64,000 nt of DNA from an uncultured Collinsella sp. (GCA_958415665.1 CATYZK010000005.1:32665-96664), one strand, 5' to 3'; shown: positions 42,289-52,751, counted from the stretch's first letter. Translations and numbers: made by a program. Notes: generated from the sequence alone by a model not told the origin.

Positions 42289-43010
42289 CAGCGCCGCCCG
42301 CCTTCGAAGCGCACCGCAAAGTAGGCGTCTTGGAACCCCTGCTTGCTGCTGCGCGACAGCGGAATGCACACGCCGGAGCGCATGACGATGTCCGTGCGAT
42401 CGAAGTGGTCGATGTTGCGCAAGTTGACCTGGTAGCTACGGTGGCATTTAAAGAAGGTGGCATTTTGCGCCAAACGGTCCTCGACGCTGCGGAACGACTC
42501 GAGTGCCTCGATGTCGCGTCCGTCGCGCAGATGGAAGACCACGTGCTTGTTGCGCGCCTCGGCATATTCGATGTCGGACAGGCGCAGGGCGTGGTAGCCA
42601 AAGGACGTTTTGATGACGAGCTCGTCGGTCGCCGCCGGACGCATGCTCGAAAGCTCGTCGAGCAGCTGCGCCAGGCGCTCGTAGGCTACGGGCTTGAGCA
42701 GGTAGTCGAAGGCGCGGACCTCGTAGGACTCCAGTGCGAACTCGGGTGACGAGGTGAGAAACACCAGGCGCACGGCGGTGTCGGCCTGGCGCAGCTCGCG
42801 CGCGGTGTCCATGCCGTTGACGAGCGGCATGATCATATCGAGCAGGATGATGTCGGCACGCGATGCGGCATGGCGGGCCAGCAGGTCCTCGCCACGCGTG
42901 ACGAGCGCAAGGTCGACCGCCGTGCCCGTCTCGCTCGACCAGCGGTCGATCATCCGGTGCAGTCTATCTAGAAAAGCGACGTCGTCGTCGCAGGCAATAA
43001 TCTTGAGCAT
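42288..43010 (-). CDS. LytTR-family response regulator
   Basis: 240 residues; AAGGGGGCCCGA precedes the ATG at 43010. The receiver domain has acidic DDD near the start and the phospho-accepting Asp58 in ILLDMIMP. The LytTR DNA-binding domain begins near residue 140 (TSFGYHALRLSDIEYAEARN and FFKCHRSYQVNL). It is paired with the sensor kinase. The 242 bp to the giant gene contain no other gene. Confidence 0.9.
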   Translation of the reverse strand: MLKIIACDDDVAFLDRLHRMIDRWSSETGTAVDLALVTRGEDLLARHAASRADIILLDMIMPLVNGMDTARELRQADTAVRLVFLTSSPEFALESYEVRAFDYLLKPVAYERLAQLLDELSSMRPAATDELVIKTSFGYHALRLSDIEYAEARNKHVVFHLRDGRDIEALESFRSVEDRLAQNATFFKCHRSYQVNLRNIDHFDRTDIVMRSGVCIPLSRSSKQGFQDAYFAVRFEGGRR

Positions 43011-43252
43011 TCGGGCCCCCTTAGTACTTCGATTTTGCCACATCGGGTGCCTGCCGCTTACGGAGGCGCGTCCCATTTGCGCCCCACGGCGTGCAACTCG
43101 CGCCAAGCGGCAGGGTGTTAGAAAGTGTGGCCGCAAAATGCCCAGTAGGTATTTGTGTCAATTAGAGCTGGCGGCCGGTCGGGGGAACATGCCGGTCGCC
43201 AGCGCCAAGCGATGACAAACATCGCGAACGCATAGGGGTAAGGGGAGCTGCA

Positions 43253-46200
43253 ATGAGGGAGAAGAAGACGGGAATGCGCGCCGCTCTGACGCGCCTGCTG
43301 GGTATCGCCACCGTGGCATGCGCACTCGTGGCGTCGCCGGCGGTGGCCAGCGCCGAGACGCAGGTGCCTGCTAATACGCAGGTTCTGTCGCTTGGACAGC
43401 CTGGCAAAGAGCCTGTTACAATCACCGAGCCTGGTGGCTATGTTCTCAGGACGAGCGAGAATCAGACCACGCCGTCTGCGGGCTACGTCATCGACGTCCC
43501 GAACGCGACTTCGTATAACCCCGTTACGATTTACATCGATGGCACGGTTTACGTGAACGACAAGATGCCCAATTCGGTTTTGCAAGAACGATGGCTGTTC
43601 AACATCAAGCAGGGCAGCAATATCGAGTTCGTCGGTATCAACAATCCATGCCTCAGCTTCCATGATAAGAGTGAAGTGCGTAAGTCCGTAAGCGGGTTTT
43701 TGACCGATCGTTATTACGACGGGGGCTACAAGAATGCATCGGGTAACATCTCGATTGGCCTAAAGCTCGGCGACGATTCGAAAAACTTTTCCCTCTCGTA
43801 CAGCAGTGGGGCAGACCAAAAGGTGCCCGCGATTTCTCTGGGCAGCACCGAGGGCGAGCTGACCGCCAAGTTCGAAAAGCTGAAGATCCATGACTATGCT
43901 GGCAATTCGCGCGCAGTGGCGGGCAATGCCCAAGAATACGCCGTCCCCGTACATCTCTTCCGCGAGGGTCGGAGTACGACTGGCGGCAACACCAACTCCT
44001 TTACGGCGACTTTTACCAAATGCGAGTTCTACGATACGTCCGGAGACTTCAATGGTGCTGTTTCCGTCGACGGCAACAGCAGCTTCAAGATGCCCAAAGA
44101 TGGAAGCGCTGTCGCAAAGTTGACAGCGACGTTCAACAGCTGCAGCTTCAGTGGCCACGAGGGCGGCGGCAATGGGGAGAACTTGGGTGTCAGACAGACG
44201 AACAAGAGCTATAAGTCGGTCGAAGCGTCTCGTTATTATGAGAATTCCTCTATCCTTAATACCTATGCTGTTGCAGGTGTGATGGGCGTCACCAACGCTA
44301 CGGTCAACCTCAACAACTGCACGATGAATAACTTCCACAGCACACGCTCGAGCTCGCCAGGCAGCACTTTGACGGTTGATGCTCTCAATATCGCCCGAAG
44401 CGCTCGCTGCAACATAAACGGTGGCACGATTGAACGCTACGGTGCGCGCGGCAATACGTGCGTGGTGTATGTTGCTGGTTCCTTGACGCTGGACGGCAAG
44501 CCAAAGATCGTAAGTTTTCACAAGAACGCCTTCGCCGGTGATACGAATCAGGGCGATGGGTATACCGACGCCGATGTTGCGACTGGCACAGCAAAGAGCA
44601 TTTACGTTCCCAAGAAAAAGAATACGGACGCTTCCGTTCCCGCAATCAATCTTGCAAGCGGATTCAGCGCTCCCTCCTCTGATGTTACGCAGGTTCTGGT
44701 GACCGTTGCTGAGGTTGAAGGCGATGATCCCTTTTCATCGCGCTTCCTCGGCAGGTGCGACTCGAACAACGAGATTAAGGGGATTAAGGCAGACGGTCCG
44801 TTAAGCTTTGGCTCCTATACCAATGACTATGAGATTGTGAATCTCAACGGCGATCTTACCTTCCGCAAGCCCGTTCACCAGTGCGTGTGGCAGATTGATT
44901 CTGATTCGGTGACTGGGCTTTACATTGAGGCCAAATGTGTGGGGCAGGTCAATAGCAACGAGTGTCCCTATAGGAACAAGCTTACCGCCTCGTATACACT
45001 CGCTATGTCTACTAAATCTCCGAACAATAATGGTCAGACCGGATACGTTTACGATGGCGAGCCGATTCAGTTGTCGATGGACAAGTACCAGCAGGACAAC
45101 CTTGCAATGATGGGTGTCACATCTGCTGATGCGACGTGGTATAAGTGCCAGACGAAGGAAAAGGCTGAGGCGTTTAAGGACGGCACCGAGCTCAAGAGTG
45201 CGCCCAAGGATGCGGGCTATTATTACTTGGTGGTGTCGTACAAGACGTCCAGCGGCACGACACTCCAGGGCAAGACGGCTTTCGAAATCGTACCGCGTGA
45301 TCTTAGGAAAAATAAGGGCGGTTTTAAGTTCACCCTCAAGAATGACGGCAAATACACCTACGACGAAAAAGAGCATAGGCCGATCATTGCGAGCGCAACG
45401 TTCACTAACGGTGCCGGCGAGGAAATTAAGCTCGTAGAGGGAACGGACTTTGAGCTGAGCGGAGACTTGGTCAAGACCGATCCGGGCGAGTATACGTGCT
45501 ACGTTAATGGCAAGGGTAACTATGCCAACTGGTTCGAACTCAAGTGGAAGATCGTTGACGTTGAACGTTTCGACCTTGAGGTCACTGACTTCAATGGTAC
45601 CTACGATGGCGAACAGCACGGCATTACGGTTAACGTTAAGAATGACCCCCAGCCGACGGATATGAAGATCGAGTACCGCGAAGAGGGCGGCGATTGGTCG
45701 ACGAAAAAGCCGACCTATCGCATTGCGGCCGAGTACACGACCCACTACCGCGTGATGGCTTCTGACTACCTGACCGTTACGGGCAAAGCGACCGTGAAAA
45801 TCTCCAAGGCCGACCAGGAAGCGCCGGCTGACCTCGTGGGCAATAACTGCACTACATGCAAGAGCCAGGACGGCTCCGTCTTGGGCGCGACCGAGAAAAT
45901 GGAATATCGTCGCGGGAAGAGCGGGGATTACTATAAGGTTGCGTCTGACGGTAAGTTAACCGGGCTTTCGGCGGGAACCTACTACGTCCGCTATGCCGAG
46001 GACAACAACCACAATGTGTCGGACGATGCCGAGGTTAGTATTGAGAAGGGACCCCATTCCGATGCTGCCAACGCTGCCTGGAAAAAGAACGATCCAGGGG
46101 AGCACGTTAAGCGTTGCCAGAACTGCGATCAGATCCTAGACCGTCAGAGCTGCAGGTGGAAACACGAGATCATTTTGGCGGCAACGCCCGACAGCGCTGG

Positions 46201-49200
46201 TGTCCGTCAAAAGGTATGCAGGGTTTGCGGCAATAAGTGGTATCTCACAGAGCCCTATACCTACGTTGACACTGAAGCGCCCACCATTTATGACATCTGG
46301 GTAGAAGACAGCGCCTATTGCGAGAGTGTTTCGTTTGACGTGTTCGATGATCGTGACGAGACGGTGACGGTCACCGATAACGGTGTGGAGCTCAAGGCTG
46401 GCAAGGACGGTAGGTATACGGTCAAGGCCGCCGAGGGTGATGCTGGCGCCGAGCACGTAATCGTGGCTACGGATGCCGCCGGCAATCCGGCGACCCGCAA
46501 GATTAAGATGTACGCCGAGCATGCTTATGAATGGACGACTGACAAGCAGCCGACGGTCACCGAGGCCGGCTCCAAGCACGGAACGTGTTCTGTATGCGGC
46601 CATGAGTCGGGTGCGGTCGAAATTCCCGCTTTGACTGTTAAGGGCTACTCCGGCGTATATGACGGCAGGGACCATTTTGCCGATGCCTCGGAGCTGCCCG
46701 AGGGTGCCACCGTTGAGTACAAGGCCACTGATGGTGGTTGGACGAGCGTTGCGCCCAGCATTAAGGACGCCGGCAAGGTGATGGTCGACTATCACGTCAC
46801 GATCGACGGCGAGACGGTCGAGGGTCAGGCGACGCTCGAGGTCAAGCCGCTCGCGATCACGGTTTCCGCTTTGGACGCCTCCAAGATGTACGGCGACGAT
46901 GATCCCGGGTTGGGCTGGAAGGTCGCCAAGGGCGAGCTCGTCGAGGGCGAGAGCCTCCAGAATATCACCGTCTCCCGCGAGGCGGGCGAGGCCGTGCGCG
47001 AGGGCGGCTATGCCGTGACGGCGTCGCAGACCGACGGTGCCAACCCCAACTACGAGGTTACGTTTAAGCCCGGCAAGTTCACCATCGGCCAGCGCGAGCT
47101 CACCGTGAAGTGGGACGCCACCACCGAGTTCACCTACGACGGCGAGAAGCATTGCCCCGAGGCGGAGCTCGACAACGTCATAGGCGATGACGACGTCTCC
47201 GCGTACGTCGACGGCGGCGCGGTCAAGGCCGGCAAGCACACGGCGACCATCACCGAGCTGACGGGCGCCGACAAGGGCAACTACAAACTGCCGGCCACGG
47301 GTCTGACGTGCGAGTTCTCTATCAAGAACGCCACGCAGGACGTGCCGAAGAAGGTTCAGGCTGTGGCCGAGACTGTTAGTGCCAAGGCTGACGGCAAGAT
47401 CACGGGCGTCGACGCTACCATGGAGTGGCGTGCTCAGGGCGCCACCGAGTACAAGGCCGTGGGCAAGGACGTAACCGAGCTCAAGGGTCTCGCTGCCGGT
47501 ACGTACGAGGTGCGCTATCAGGCCAAGACCAACTACGACCCCTCTTCCGACGCCGAGGTTACCGTTGCCGCTGGACCCAAGCTCAAAGTGACGCTGCCGG
47601 CTGAGCAGACGGGCTACACGCTCACGGCTGACGCGACCGAGCTCGACTGGCACGGTTCTGCGACGCTTAAGCTTACGGTCGCGGACGGCTATTACGCGAC
47701 CAAGGATCTTGCTGTTAAGGCAAACGGCAAGACCATCAAGCCTAACGATCAGGGTGTTTACCAGCTCTCTAAGGTTGAGAAAGACACCGAGATCACTGTC
47801 GAGGGTATCGCCAAGCACGAGCCTGATGGCACCGGCTGGAAGAGCGACGGTTCTTCTCACTGGCATGTTTGCACGTGCGGCGAGCGGATTGACGTTGCCG
47901 AGCATACTTTCGAGTGGGTAATCGACGAGAAGCCTACGGTCGAGAAGCCCGGATCCAAGCATTTGCACTGCACTGTCTGTGACTACAACTCCTCCGAGAA
48001 GGTTGTAATCCCGGCAGCCTCTGTTGCCGGCTATTCCGGCGAGTATGACGGCAAGGTCCACGCTGCCGATGTCTCGGCCCTGCCTGAGGGCACGGCGGTC
48101 ACGTACAGCATCGACGGTGGCGTCACTTGGTCTGCCACGGTCCCCGAGATCAAGAACGTCGGCACCCTGCCGTTCAAGTACAGCGCGACCGTCGACGGCG
48201 CCGCTATCGAGGGCGAGGCGGAGCTTGTGGTGACGCCGCGCAAGGTCACTGTGACGGCGTCCGATGCCTCCAAGACGTACGGTAACGATGATCCCGAACT
48301 GGGCTGGAAGGTCACCAAGGGCGAGCTCGTCGAGGGCGAGTCCCTTGAGGGTATCACCGTCTCCCGCAAGGCCGGCGAGACCGTGCGCAAGGGCGGTTAC
48401 GCCGTGACGGCGACGCAGCTCGAGGGCGCCAACCCCAACTACGAGATTACGTTCGTTGATGGTAAGTTCACCATCGACCAGCGTGAGCTCACCGTGACGT
48501 GGGACGCTACCACCGAGTTCACCTACGACGGCGAGAAGCACTGCCCCACGGCGACGCTCGGCAACGTCATGGGCGATGACGACGTCTCCGCGTACGTCGA
48601 CGGCGGCGCGGTCAAGGCCGGCGCCTACACGGCGGAGATCACCGAGCTGACGGGCGCCGACAAGGGCAACTACAAGCTGCCGGCCACGGGTCTGACGTGC
48701 GAGTTCTCCATCAAGAAGGCGCCCAAGGGCGCGCCGGTGGTCCAAGGTGTGGCCGAGACCGTCAGCGCCAAGGCTGACGGCAGGATCACGGGCGTCGACG
48801 CCACCATGGAGTGGCGCGCCAAGGACTCGGGCGAGTATCAGGCCGTGCCCGAAGACGCGACCGAGCTCAGCGGCCTTGCCGCGGGCGCGTACGAGGTGCG
48901 TTACCGCGCCGATGACAACCACGAAGTCTCCGCCGCGACCAAGGTTACGGTTGCCACGGGCCGCAAGCTCGCTGTGGCGCTGCCCGCCGAACAGGTCGGC
49001 TACAAGCTCGCGGCTGACGCGACCGAGCTCGACTGGCATGGCTCTGCCACCCTCACTATCAGCATCGAGGACGGCTACTTTGCCGACTCCCTCACCTATG
49101 CCGTCAAGGTCAATGGAGACGCCGTGACGCTCAACGAACGCGGCGAGTTCATCGTCCAGGACGTCGAGGGCGACGTGAGGGTGACGGTCGAGGGCGTGTG

Positions 49201-51241
49201 CAAGCACGAGGCTGTGAGCGATACGTGGATCTCCGACGACAATACGCACTGGCACGAGTGCACTTGCGGCGGCAAGATTGACGAGGCCGCACACACCTTT
49301 ACGTGGGTTGTCGACACGCCTCCCACGGCGACCGAGAAGGGCTTCGGTCACCGTCAGTGCGTCGTCTGCGGGTACGCCCTTGCCTCCGAGGTGATTCCGG
49401 CTGCTGCTATCTCCGGTTACACCGGCGAATACGACGGCGCGTATCACACGGTCAATGCTTCGGCGCTGCCCGAGGGTGCGACGGCCGAGTACAGTACCGA
49501 CGACGGCAAGACCTGGTCTACCACTGCCCCCGAGATCAAGGACGCCGGCGTGCTGGATGTTGCCTATAAGGTGATGATCGGCGGTGCGACGGTCGAAGGC
49601 CAGGTGACGCTCGAGGTCAAACCGCGTGCGATCACGGTCACCGCTCAGAACGCCTCCAAGATTTACGGCGAGAAAGACCCCGTCTTTGAGTGGTCGGTCA
49701 CCTCTGGCGAGCTCGTCGGGGACGATACGCTTGAACTTGAGATCGAGCGCGAGGACTGTGACGACGTGCGCGAGGGCGGTTATGCTCTGCGCCTGACGCA
49801 GCCCGAGGGCGCGAACCCCAACTACGCGATTACGTTCATCGACGGCACGTTCATCATTAACCAGCGTCCGCTCACCGTGACGTGGGGTACCACCGAATTC
49901 GTCTACGACGGCAAGGAGCACTGCCCCGTGGCAGAGCTTGGCAACGTCATCGGCAAGGATGACCTTGGTGCATTCGTTGACGGTTCCCAGACCGAGGTCG
50001 GTACCTATACGGCGACCCTCGCCGAGCTGACGGGCAAGGCCGCGGGCAACTACGCGCTGCCCGCCGATGGCTTGACCTGCGAATTCTCCATCAAGAACGC
50101 CGCGCAGGACGCGCCGGTGGTCCAGGCCGAGGCCGAGACCGTGAGCGGCAAGAAGGACGGCAAGATCACGGGCGCCGACGGCACCATGGAGTGGCGCGCT
50201 CAGGGTGCCGCCGAGTACCAGGCCGTGGGCAAGGACGTGACCGAGCTCAAGGACCTCGCTGCCGGCGTGTACGAGGTGCGCTACCAGGCTAAGGCCAACT
50301 ACGACGCCTCTGCCGTTACCGAGGTCACCGTGAAGGCGGGCCGCAAGCTCGTCGTGACGCTGCCGGGTAATCAGGTGGGCTACACGCTCACCTCGACGGC
50401 AACCGAGCTCGACTGGCACGGCTCCGCAAAGCTCGCCATCAGCATCGACGGCGCGTACTTTACGGGCAAGAACTATGCTGTCAACGTCAACGGTAAGGCC
50501 GTTAAGCTCGCTGACGACGGCACCTATGAGCTCAAGGACGTCGAGGGCGATGTGAACGTGACGGTCGAGGGTGTGCTCAAGCACGAGCCCGACGGCTCCG
50601 GCTGGGCGCACGACGCCAAGAACCACTGGCATATCTGCCGTTGCGGCGAGGTTCTCGACAAGGCCGAGCACACCTTTGAGTGGGTTGTCGACAAGCCGGC
50701 GACGGTCGAGGCCAAGGGCGAGAGGCACCAGGAGTGCACGGCTTGCGGCGAGAAGGGCGCAACCGAGGACATCGCGATCCTGGCACCCACGATTATCGAG
50801 GGCGCAGGCCAGGCGATCACAGTCGACACCGCCAAAGACCTGAGCTTCCGCTCGAACGCGCCGATCAAGTACTTCCAGAAGGTGCTGGTCGACGACAAGG
50901 AAGTCGATGCCGAGAACTACGTGCTCACCGAGGGTTCCACGATCGTGACGCTCAAGACGAGCTTCGTGAAGACGCTTGGTGTGGGTGAGCATAAGCTGAG
51001 CGTGGTTTCGACCACGGGCACGGCAGAGACGACCTTTACCATCGCCGAGGCCGCCAAGCCGACGCCCGGCTCGAGCCAGACCACGACCACCACGACGACC
51101 ACGTCTTCTAAGTCCAAGAAGAAGACTGGCAAGGGCACCTTGCCTTCGGTCGGCGATGGAACGTACGCCATGGCTGGTGGCGTACTTGTAGCCGGCGTGG
51201 CAGTTCTGCTGCTGGCATACGCCATGAGGCGCCGCGCCTAG
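43253..51241 (+). CDS. Giant cell-wall-anchored surface protein with MBG-type repeats
   Basis: 2662 residues; GGGGAGCTGCA precedes the ATG. The signal peptide ends at about residue 34 (AVASA). Residues 35-560 look like a beta-helix region with repeated Asn- and Gly-rich turns. Residues 560-1130 hold Ig-like and MBG-like domains. Residues 1131-2515 are three tandem 462-residue units, each with YDG-type and MBG-type domains plus an HWHxCxCG...CxxCG motif. The end has a Ser/Thr/Lys-rich stretch, LPSVG (2630-2634), a hydrophobic segment and RRRA, a variant sortase signal. It is probably an adhesin for host or dietary glycans or proteins. Confidence 0.9.
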   Translation: MREKKTGMRAALTRLLGIATVACALVASPAVASAETQVPANTQVLSLGQPGKEPVTITEPGGYVLRTSENQTTPSAGYVIDVPNATSYNPVTIYIDGTVYVNDKMPNSVLQERWLFNIKQGSNIEFVGINNPCLSFHDKSEVRKSVSGFLTDRYYDGGYKNASGNISIGLKLGDDSKNFSLSYSSGADQKVPAISLGSTEGELTAKFEKLKIHDYAGNSRAVAGNAQEYAVPVHLFREGRSTTGGNTNSFTATFTKCEFYDTSGDFNGAVSVDGNSSFKMPKDGSAVAKLTATFNSCSFSGHEGGGNGENLGVRQTNKSYKSVEASRYYENSSILNTYAVAGVMGVTNATVNLNNCTMNNFHSTRSSSPGSTLTVDALNIARSARCNINGGTIERYGARGNTCVVYVAGSLTLDGKPKIVSFHKNAFAGDTNQGDGYTDADVATGTAKSIYVPKKKNTDASVPAINLASGFSAPSSDVTQVLVTVAEVEGDDPFSSRFLGRCDSNNEIKGIKADGPLSFGSYTNDYEIVNLNGDLTFRKPVHQCVWQIDSDSVTGLYIEAKCVGQVNSNECPYRNKLTASYTLAMSTKSPNNNGQTGYVYDGEPIQLSMDKYQQDNLAMMGVTSADATWYKCQTKEKAEAFKDGTELKSAPKDAGYYYLVVSYKTSSGTTLQGKTAFEIVPRDLRKNKGGFKFTLKNDGKYTYDEKEHRPIIASATFTNGAGEEIKLVEGTDFELSGDLVKTDPGEYTCYVNGKGNYANWFELKWKIVDVERFDLEVTDFNGTYDGEQHGITVNVKNDPQPTDMKIEYREEGGDWSTKKPTYRIAAEYTTHYRVMASDYLTVTGKATVKISKADQEAPADLVGNNCTTCKSQDGSVLGATEKMEYRRGKSGDYYKVASDGKLTGLSAGTYYVRYAEDNNHNVSDDAEVSIEKGPHSDAANAAWKKNDPGEHVKRCQNCDQILDRQSCRWKHEIILAATPDSAGVRQKVCRVCGNKWYLTEPYTYVDTEAPTIYDIWVEDSAYCESVSFDVFDDRDETVTVTDNGVELKAGKDGRYTVKAAEGDAGAEHVIVATDAAGNPATRKIKMYAEHAYEWTTDKQPTVTEAGSKHGTCSVCGHESGAVEIPALTVKGYSGVYDGRDHFADASELPEGATVEYKATDGGWTSVAPSIKDAGKVMVDYHVTIDGETVEGQATLEVKPLAITVSALDASKMYGDDDPGLGWKVAKGELVEGESLQNITVSREAGEAVREGGYAVTASQTDGANPNYEVTFKPGKFTIGQRELTVKWDATTEFTYDGEKHCPEAELDNVIGDDDVSAYVDGGAVKAGKHTATITELTGADKGNYKLPATGLTCEFSIKNATQDVPKKVQAVAETVSAKADGKITGVDATMEWRAQGATEYKAVGKDVTELKGLAAGTYEVRYQAKTNYDPSSDAEVTVAAGPKLKVTLPAEQTGYTLTADATELDWHGSATLKLTVADGYYATKDLAVKANGKTIKPNDQGVYQLSKVEKDTEITVEGIAKHEPDGTGWKSDGSSHWHVCTCGERIDVAEHTFEWVIDEKPTVEKPGSKHLHCTVCDYNSSEKVVIPAASVAGYSGEYDGKVHAADVSALPEGTAVTYSIDGGVTWSATVPEIKNVGTLPFKYSATVDGAAIEGEAELVVTPRKVTVTASDASKTYGNDDPELGWKVTKGELVEGESLEGITVSRKAGETVRKGGYAVTATQLEGANPNYEITFVDGKFTIDQRELTVTWDATTEFTYDGEKHCPTATLGNVMGDDDVSAYVDGGAVKAGAYTAEITELTGADKGNYKLPATGLTCEFSIKKAPKGAPVVQGVAETVSAKADGRITGVDATMEWRAKDSGEYQAVPEDATELSGLAAGAYEVRYRADDNHEVSAATKVTVATGRKLAVALPAEQVGYKLAADATELDWHGSATLTISIEDGYFADSLTYAVKVNGDAVTLNERGEFIVQDVEGDVRVTVEGVCKHEAVSDTWISDDNTHWHECTCGGKIDEAAHTFTWVVDTPPTATEKGFGHRQCVVCGYALASEVIPAAAISGYTGEYDGAYHTVNASALPEGATAEYSTDDGKTWSTTAPEIKDAGVLDVAYKVMIGGATVEGQVTLEVKPRAITVTAQNASKIYGEKDPVFEWSVTSGELVGDDTLELEIEREDCDDVREGGYALRLTQPEGANPNYAITFIDGTFIINQRPLTVTWGTTEFVYDGKEHCPVAELGNVIGKDDLGAFVDGSQTEVGTYTATLAELTGKAAGNYALPADGLTCEFSIKNAAQDAPVVQAEAETVSGKKDGKITGADGTMEWRAQGAAEYQAVGKDVTELKDLAAGVYEVRYQAKANYDASAVTEVTVKAGRKLVVTLPGNQVGYTLTSTATELDWHGSAKLAISIDGAYFTGKNYAVNVNGKAVKLADDGTYELKDVEGDVNVTVEGVLKHEPDGSGWAHDAKNHWHICRCGEVLDKAEHTFEWVVDKPATVEAKGERHQECTACGEKGATEDIAILAPTIIEGAGQAITVDTAKDLSFRSNAPIKYFQKVLVDDKEVDAENYVLTEGSTIVTLKTSFVKTLGVGEHKLSVVSTTGTAETTFTIAEAAKPTPGSSQTTTTTTTTSSKSKKKTGKGTLPSVGDGTYAMAGGVLVAGVAVLLLAYAMRRRA
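46643..50800 (+). repeat. Three 1386-bp tandem repeats inside the surface-protein gene
   Basis: Unit starts at 46643, 48029 and 49415 give an exact 1386-bp (462-codon) period. Units 1 and 2 are nearly identical over long stretches (for example 47100-47330 and 48486-48716); unit 3 is more diverged and ends differently. Confidence 0.9.
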
Positions 51242-51259
51242 TCGCCTCCTTATCCCCTT

Positions 51260-51293
51260 GGGGCCCGAATCTCGCCATCCGGGCCCCTTTTTT
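51260..51293 (+). terminator. Terminator of the surface-protein gene
   Basis: GGGGCCCG and CGGGCCCC stem followed by six T. Confidence 0.9.
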
Positions 51294-51311
51294 GTGTCGC
51301 CGCGGGACCTG

Positions 51312-51520
51312 GTGGGCAAAAAATGCCAAAAATGAGTACTGTCACTATTTTAGTAACAGCGAAATGAGGCTCAAAACGGGTCTGGGGAGCGTTGCGAGCG
51401 TGATTTTGGGATGTCTGCCGCTGGATTCGGAGTCCAAAAATGCGATTTATGGGGCTGACGGACCGAAAACCGCTGCTACTAATCTGGTAACAGTACTCAT
51501 ATTTGCCCTTTTTTGCCCAC
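51312..51520. repeat. 209-bp element with about 50-bp imperfect inverted ends
   Basis: Left GTGGGCAAAAAATGCC onward and right ending TTTTGCCCAC pair with about eight mismatches, including a shared ATGAGTACTGT. There is no coding content. Its size is close to the element inside hypF. Confidence 0.75.
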
Positions 51521-51640
51521 GGCCCTCAAACTGGGGCATCAAACAGGGGGTCAAATTATTAGAAAGAGGCCATTTCGGCTCTTTTCAGCTTGCCAAGCCT
51601 AAAATGGGTCGCCCTGAAATTGAATCTTTATTACAACTTT

Positions 51641-51684
51641 ACACCTAGGTTTACAGCTGTCTTGTCAGCTGTAAACCTAGGTGT
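51641..51684. promoter_or_regulatory. Candidate NiaR operator of the nad operon
   Basis: Perfect 19-bp arms ACACCTAGGTTTACAGCTG and complement around TCTTGT. The centre CAGCTGTCTTGTCAGCTG resembles the TGTCTTG-centred NiaR sites as I recall them from Firmicutes. It ends 41 bp before nadA, and the operon ends with niaR. Confidence 0.65.
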
Positions 51685-51725
51685 CATACTAAAGCCCCAA
51701 GATTCGCCAAAAGAGAGGGGCCTTG

Positions 51726-52751
51726 ATGGCACAGAGCGCGAACATGGATGCATCGGAGCTTGCACGCGACATTGCGGCCGGCCTGGCATCGGCAACGACG
51801 GCAACGGAGCGCGCGGCATTGGTGCCCGCAGAGCTCGTCGAGGCCATTCAGCAACTTAAAACCCAACGTGACGCGGTGATCCTGGCACACTATTACGTGG
51901 CGCCCGAGGTCCAGGCTGTGGCCGATTACGTCGGTGACAGCTTCTATCTGGCAAAGCTTGCCAAGAGCCTGCCGCAGCAGACCATCGTGCTGTGCGGCGT
52001 GGAGTTTATGGGCGAGAGCGCCAAACTGCTCAATCCCACCAAGACTGTGCTGCTGCCCGAGCCGGGCGCGGACTGTCCCATGGCGCACATGGTCAAGCGC
52101 GAGACGGTCGACGCCGCCCGCGCCGAGTACGGCGACGACCTGGCCGTGGTGTGCTACGTCAACTCGACGGTCGAGATCAAAAGCTGGAGCGACGTGTGCG
52201 TTACCAGCTCCAATGCCGTCAAGATCGTCTCCGAGTTGCCGCAGCAGCACATCCTGTTCATTCCCGACCAAAACCTTGGTCGTTTCGTAGCCGAGCAGGT
52301 GCCCCAAAAGCATGTCATCCTCAACAAGGGCTACTGCCCGCGCCACCACATCATCACCGTCGAGCAGATCGTCGATGCGACGGAGGCGCACCCCAATGCG
52401 CTCGTGCTGGCGCACCCCGAGTGCAAGGCCGATGTTCTTGCCGAGGCCGACTACATCGGCTCTACCGCCGGCATCATCAAGTACGCCGAGGAGTCGGACG
52501 CGAGCGAGTTCATTATCGTGACGGTCCGCGGCGTGCTCTACGAGCTCGAGCGCCGCTGCCAGGACGCCGGCAAGAAGCTCTACTTCCCCGCGGTGCAGCC
52601 CACCTGCGTCAACATGGATCTCATCACGCTCGAAAAGCTCGTGCGCTGCCTGGAGACGGGCGAGGGCGAGGTGCAGATCGGCGTGTCGGACGAGGCCGCC
52701 GATCAGGCCAAGCTCACGCTCGACCGCATGCTCGAGTACGCAGCGCGCTAG
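51726..52751 (+). CDS. nadA: Quinolinate synthase
   Basis: 341 residues; AGAGAGGGGCCTTG precedes the ATG. NadA condenses iminoaspartate with dihydroxyacetone phosphate using a 4Fe-4S cluster. Family marks are VILAHYYVAPEVQAVADYVGD split over the N-terminus, VLCGVEFMGESAK, VCYVNSTVEIK, FIPDQNLGRFV, AHPECKADV and the late Cys in PAVQPTCVNMDLI. First gene of the operon, downstream of the candidate NiaR operator. Confidence 0.95.
   Translation: MAQSANMDASELARDIAAGLASATTATERAALVPAELVEAIQQLKTQRDAVILAHYYVAPEVQAVADYVGDSFYLAKLAKSLPQQTIVLCGVEFMGESAKLLNPTKTVLLPEPGADCPMAHMVKRETVDAARAEYGDDLAVVCYVNSTVEIKSWSDVCVTSSNAVKIVSELPQQHILFIPDQNLGRFVAEQVPQKHVILNKGYCPRHHIITVEQIVDATEAHPNALVLAHPECKADVLAEADYIGSTAGIIKYAEESDASEFIIVTVRGVLYELERRCQDAGKKLYFPAVQPTCVNMDLITLEKLVRCLETGEGEVQIGVSDEAADQAKLTLDRMLEYAAR

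Noticed and set aside
46136..51319. 1727-codon open frame on the minus strand opposite the surface-protein gene
   Set aside because: It mirrors the repeats and codon bias of the plus-strand gene, has no ribosome binding site, and its product is low-complexity without domains. It is a shadow frame.
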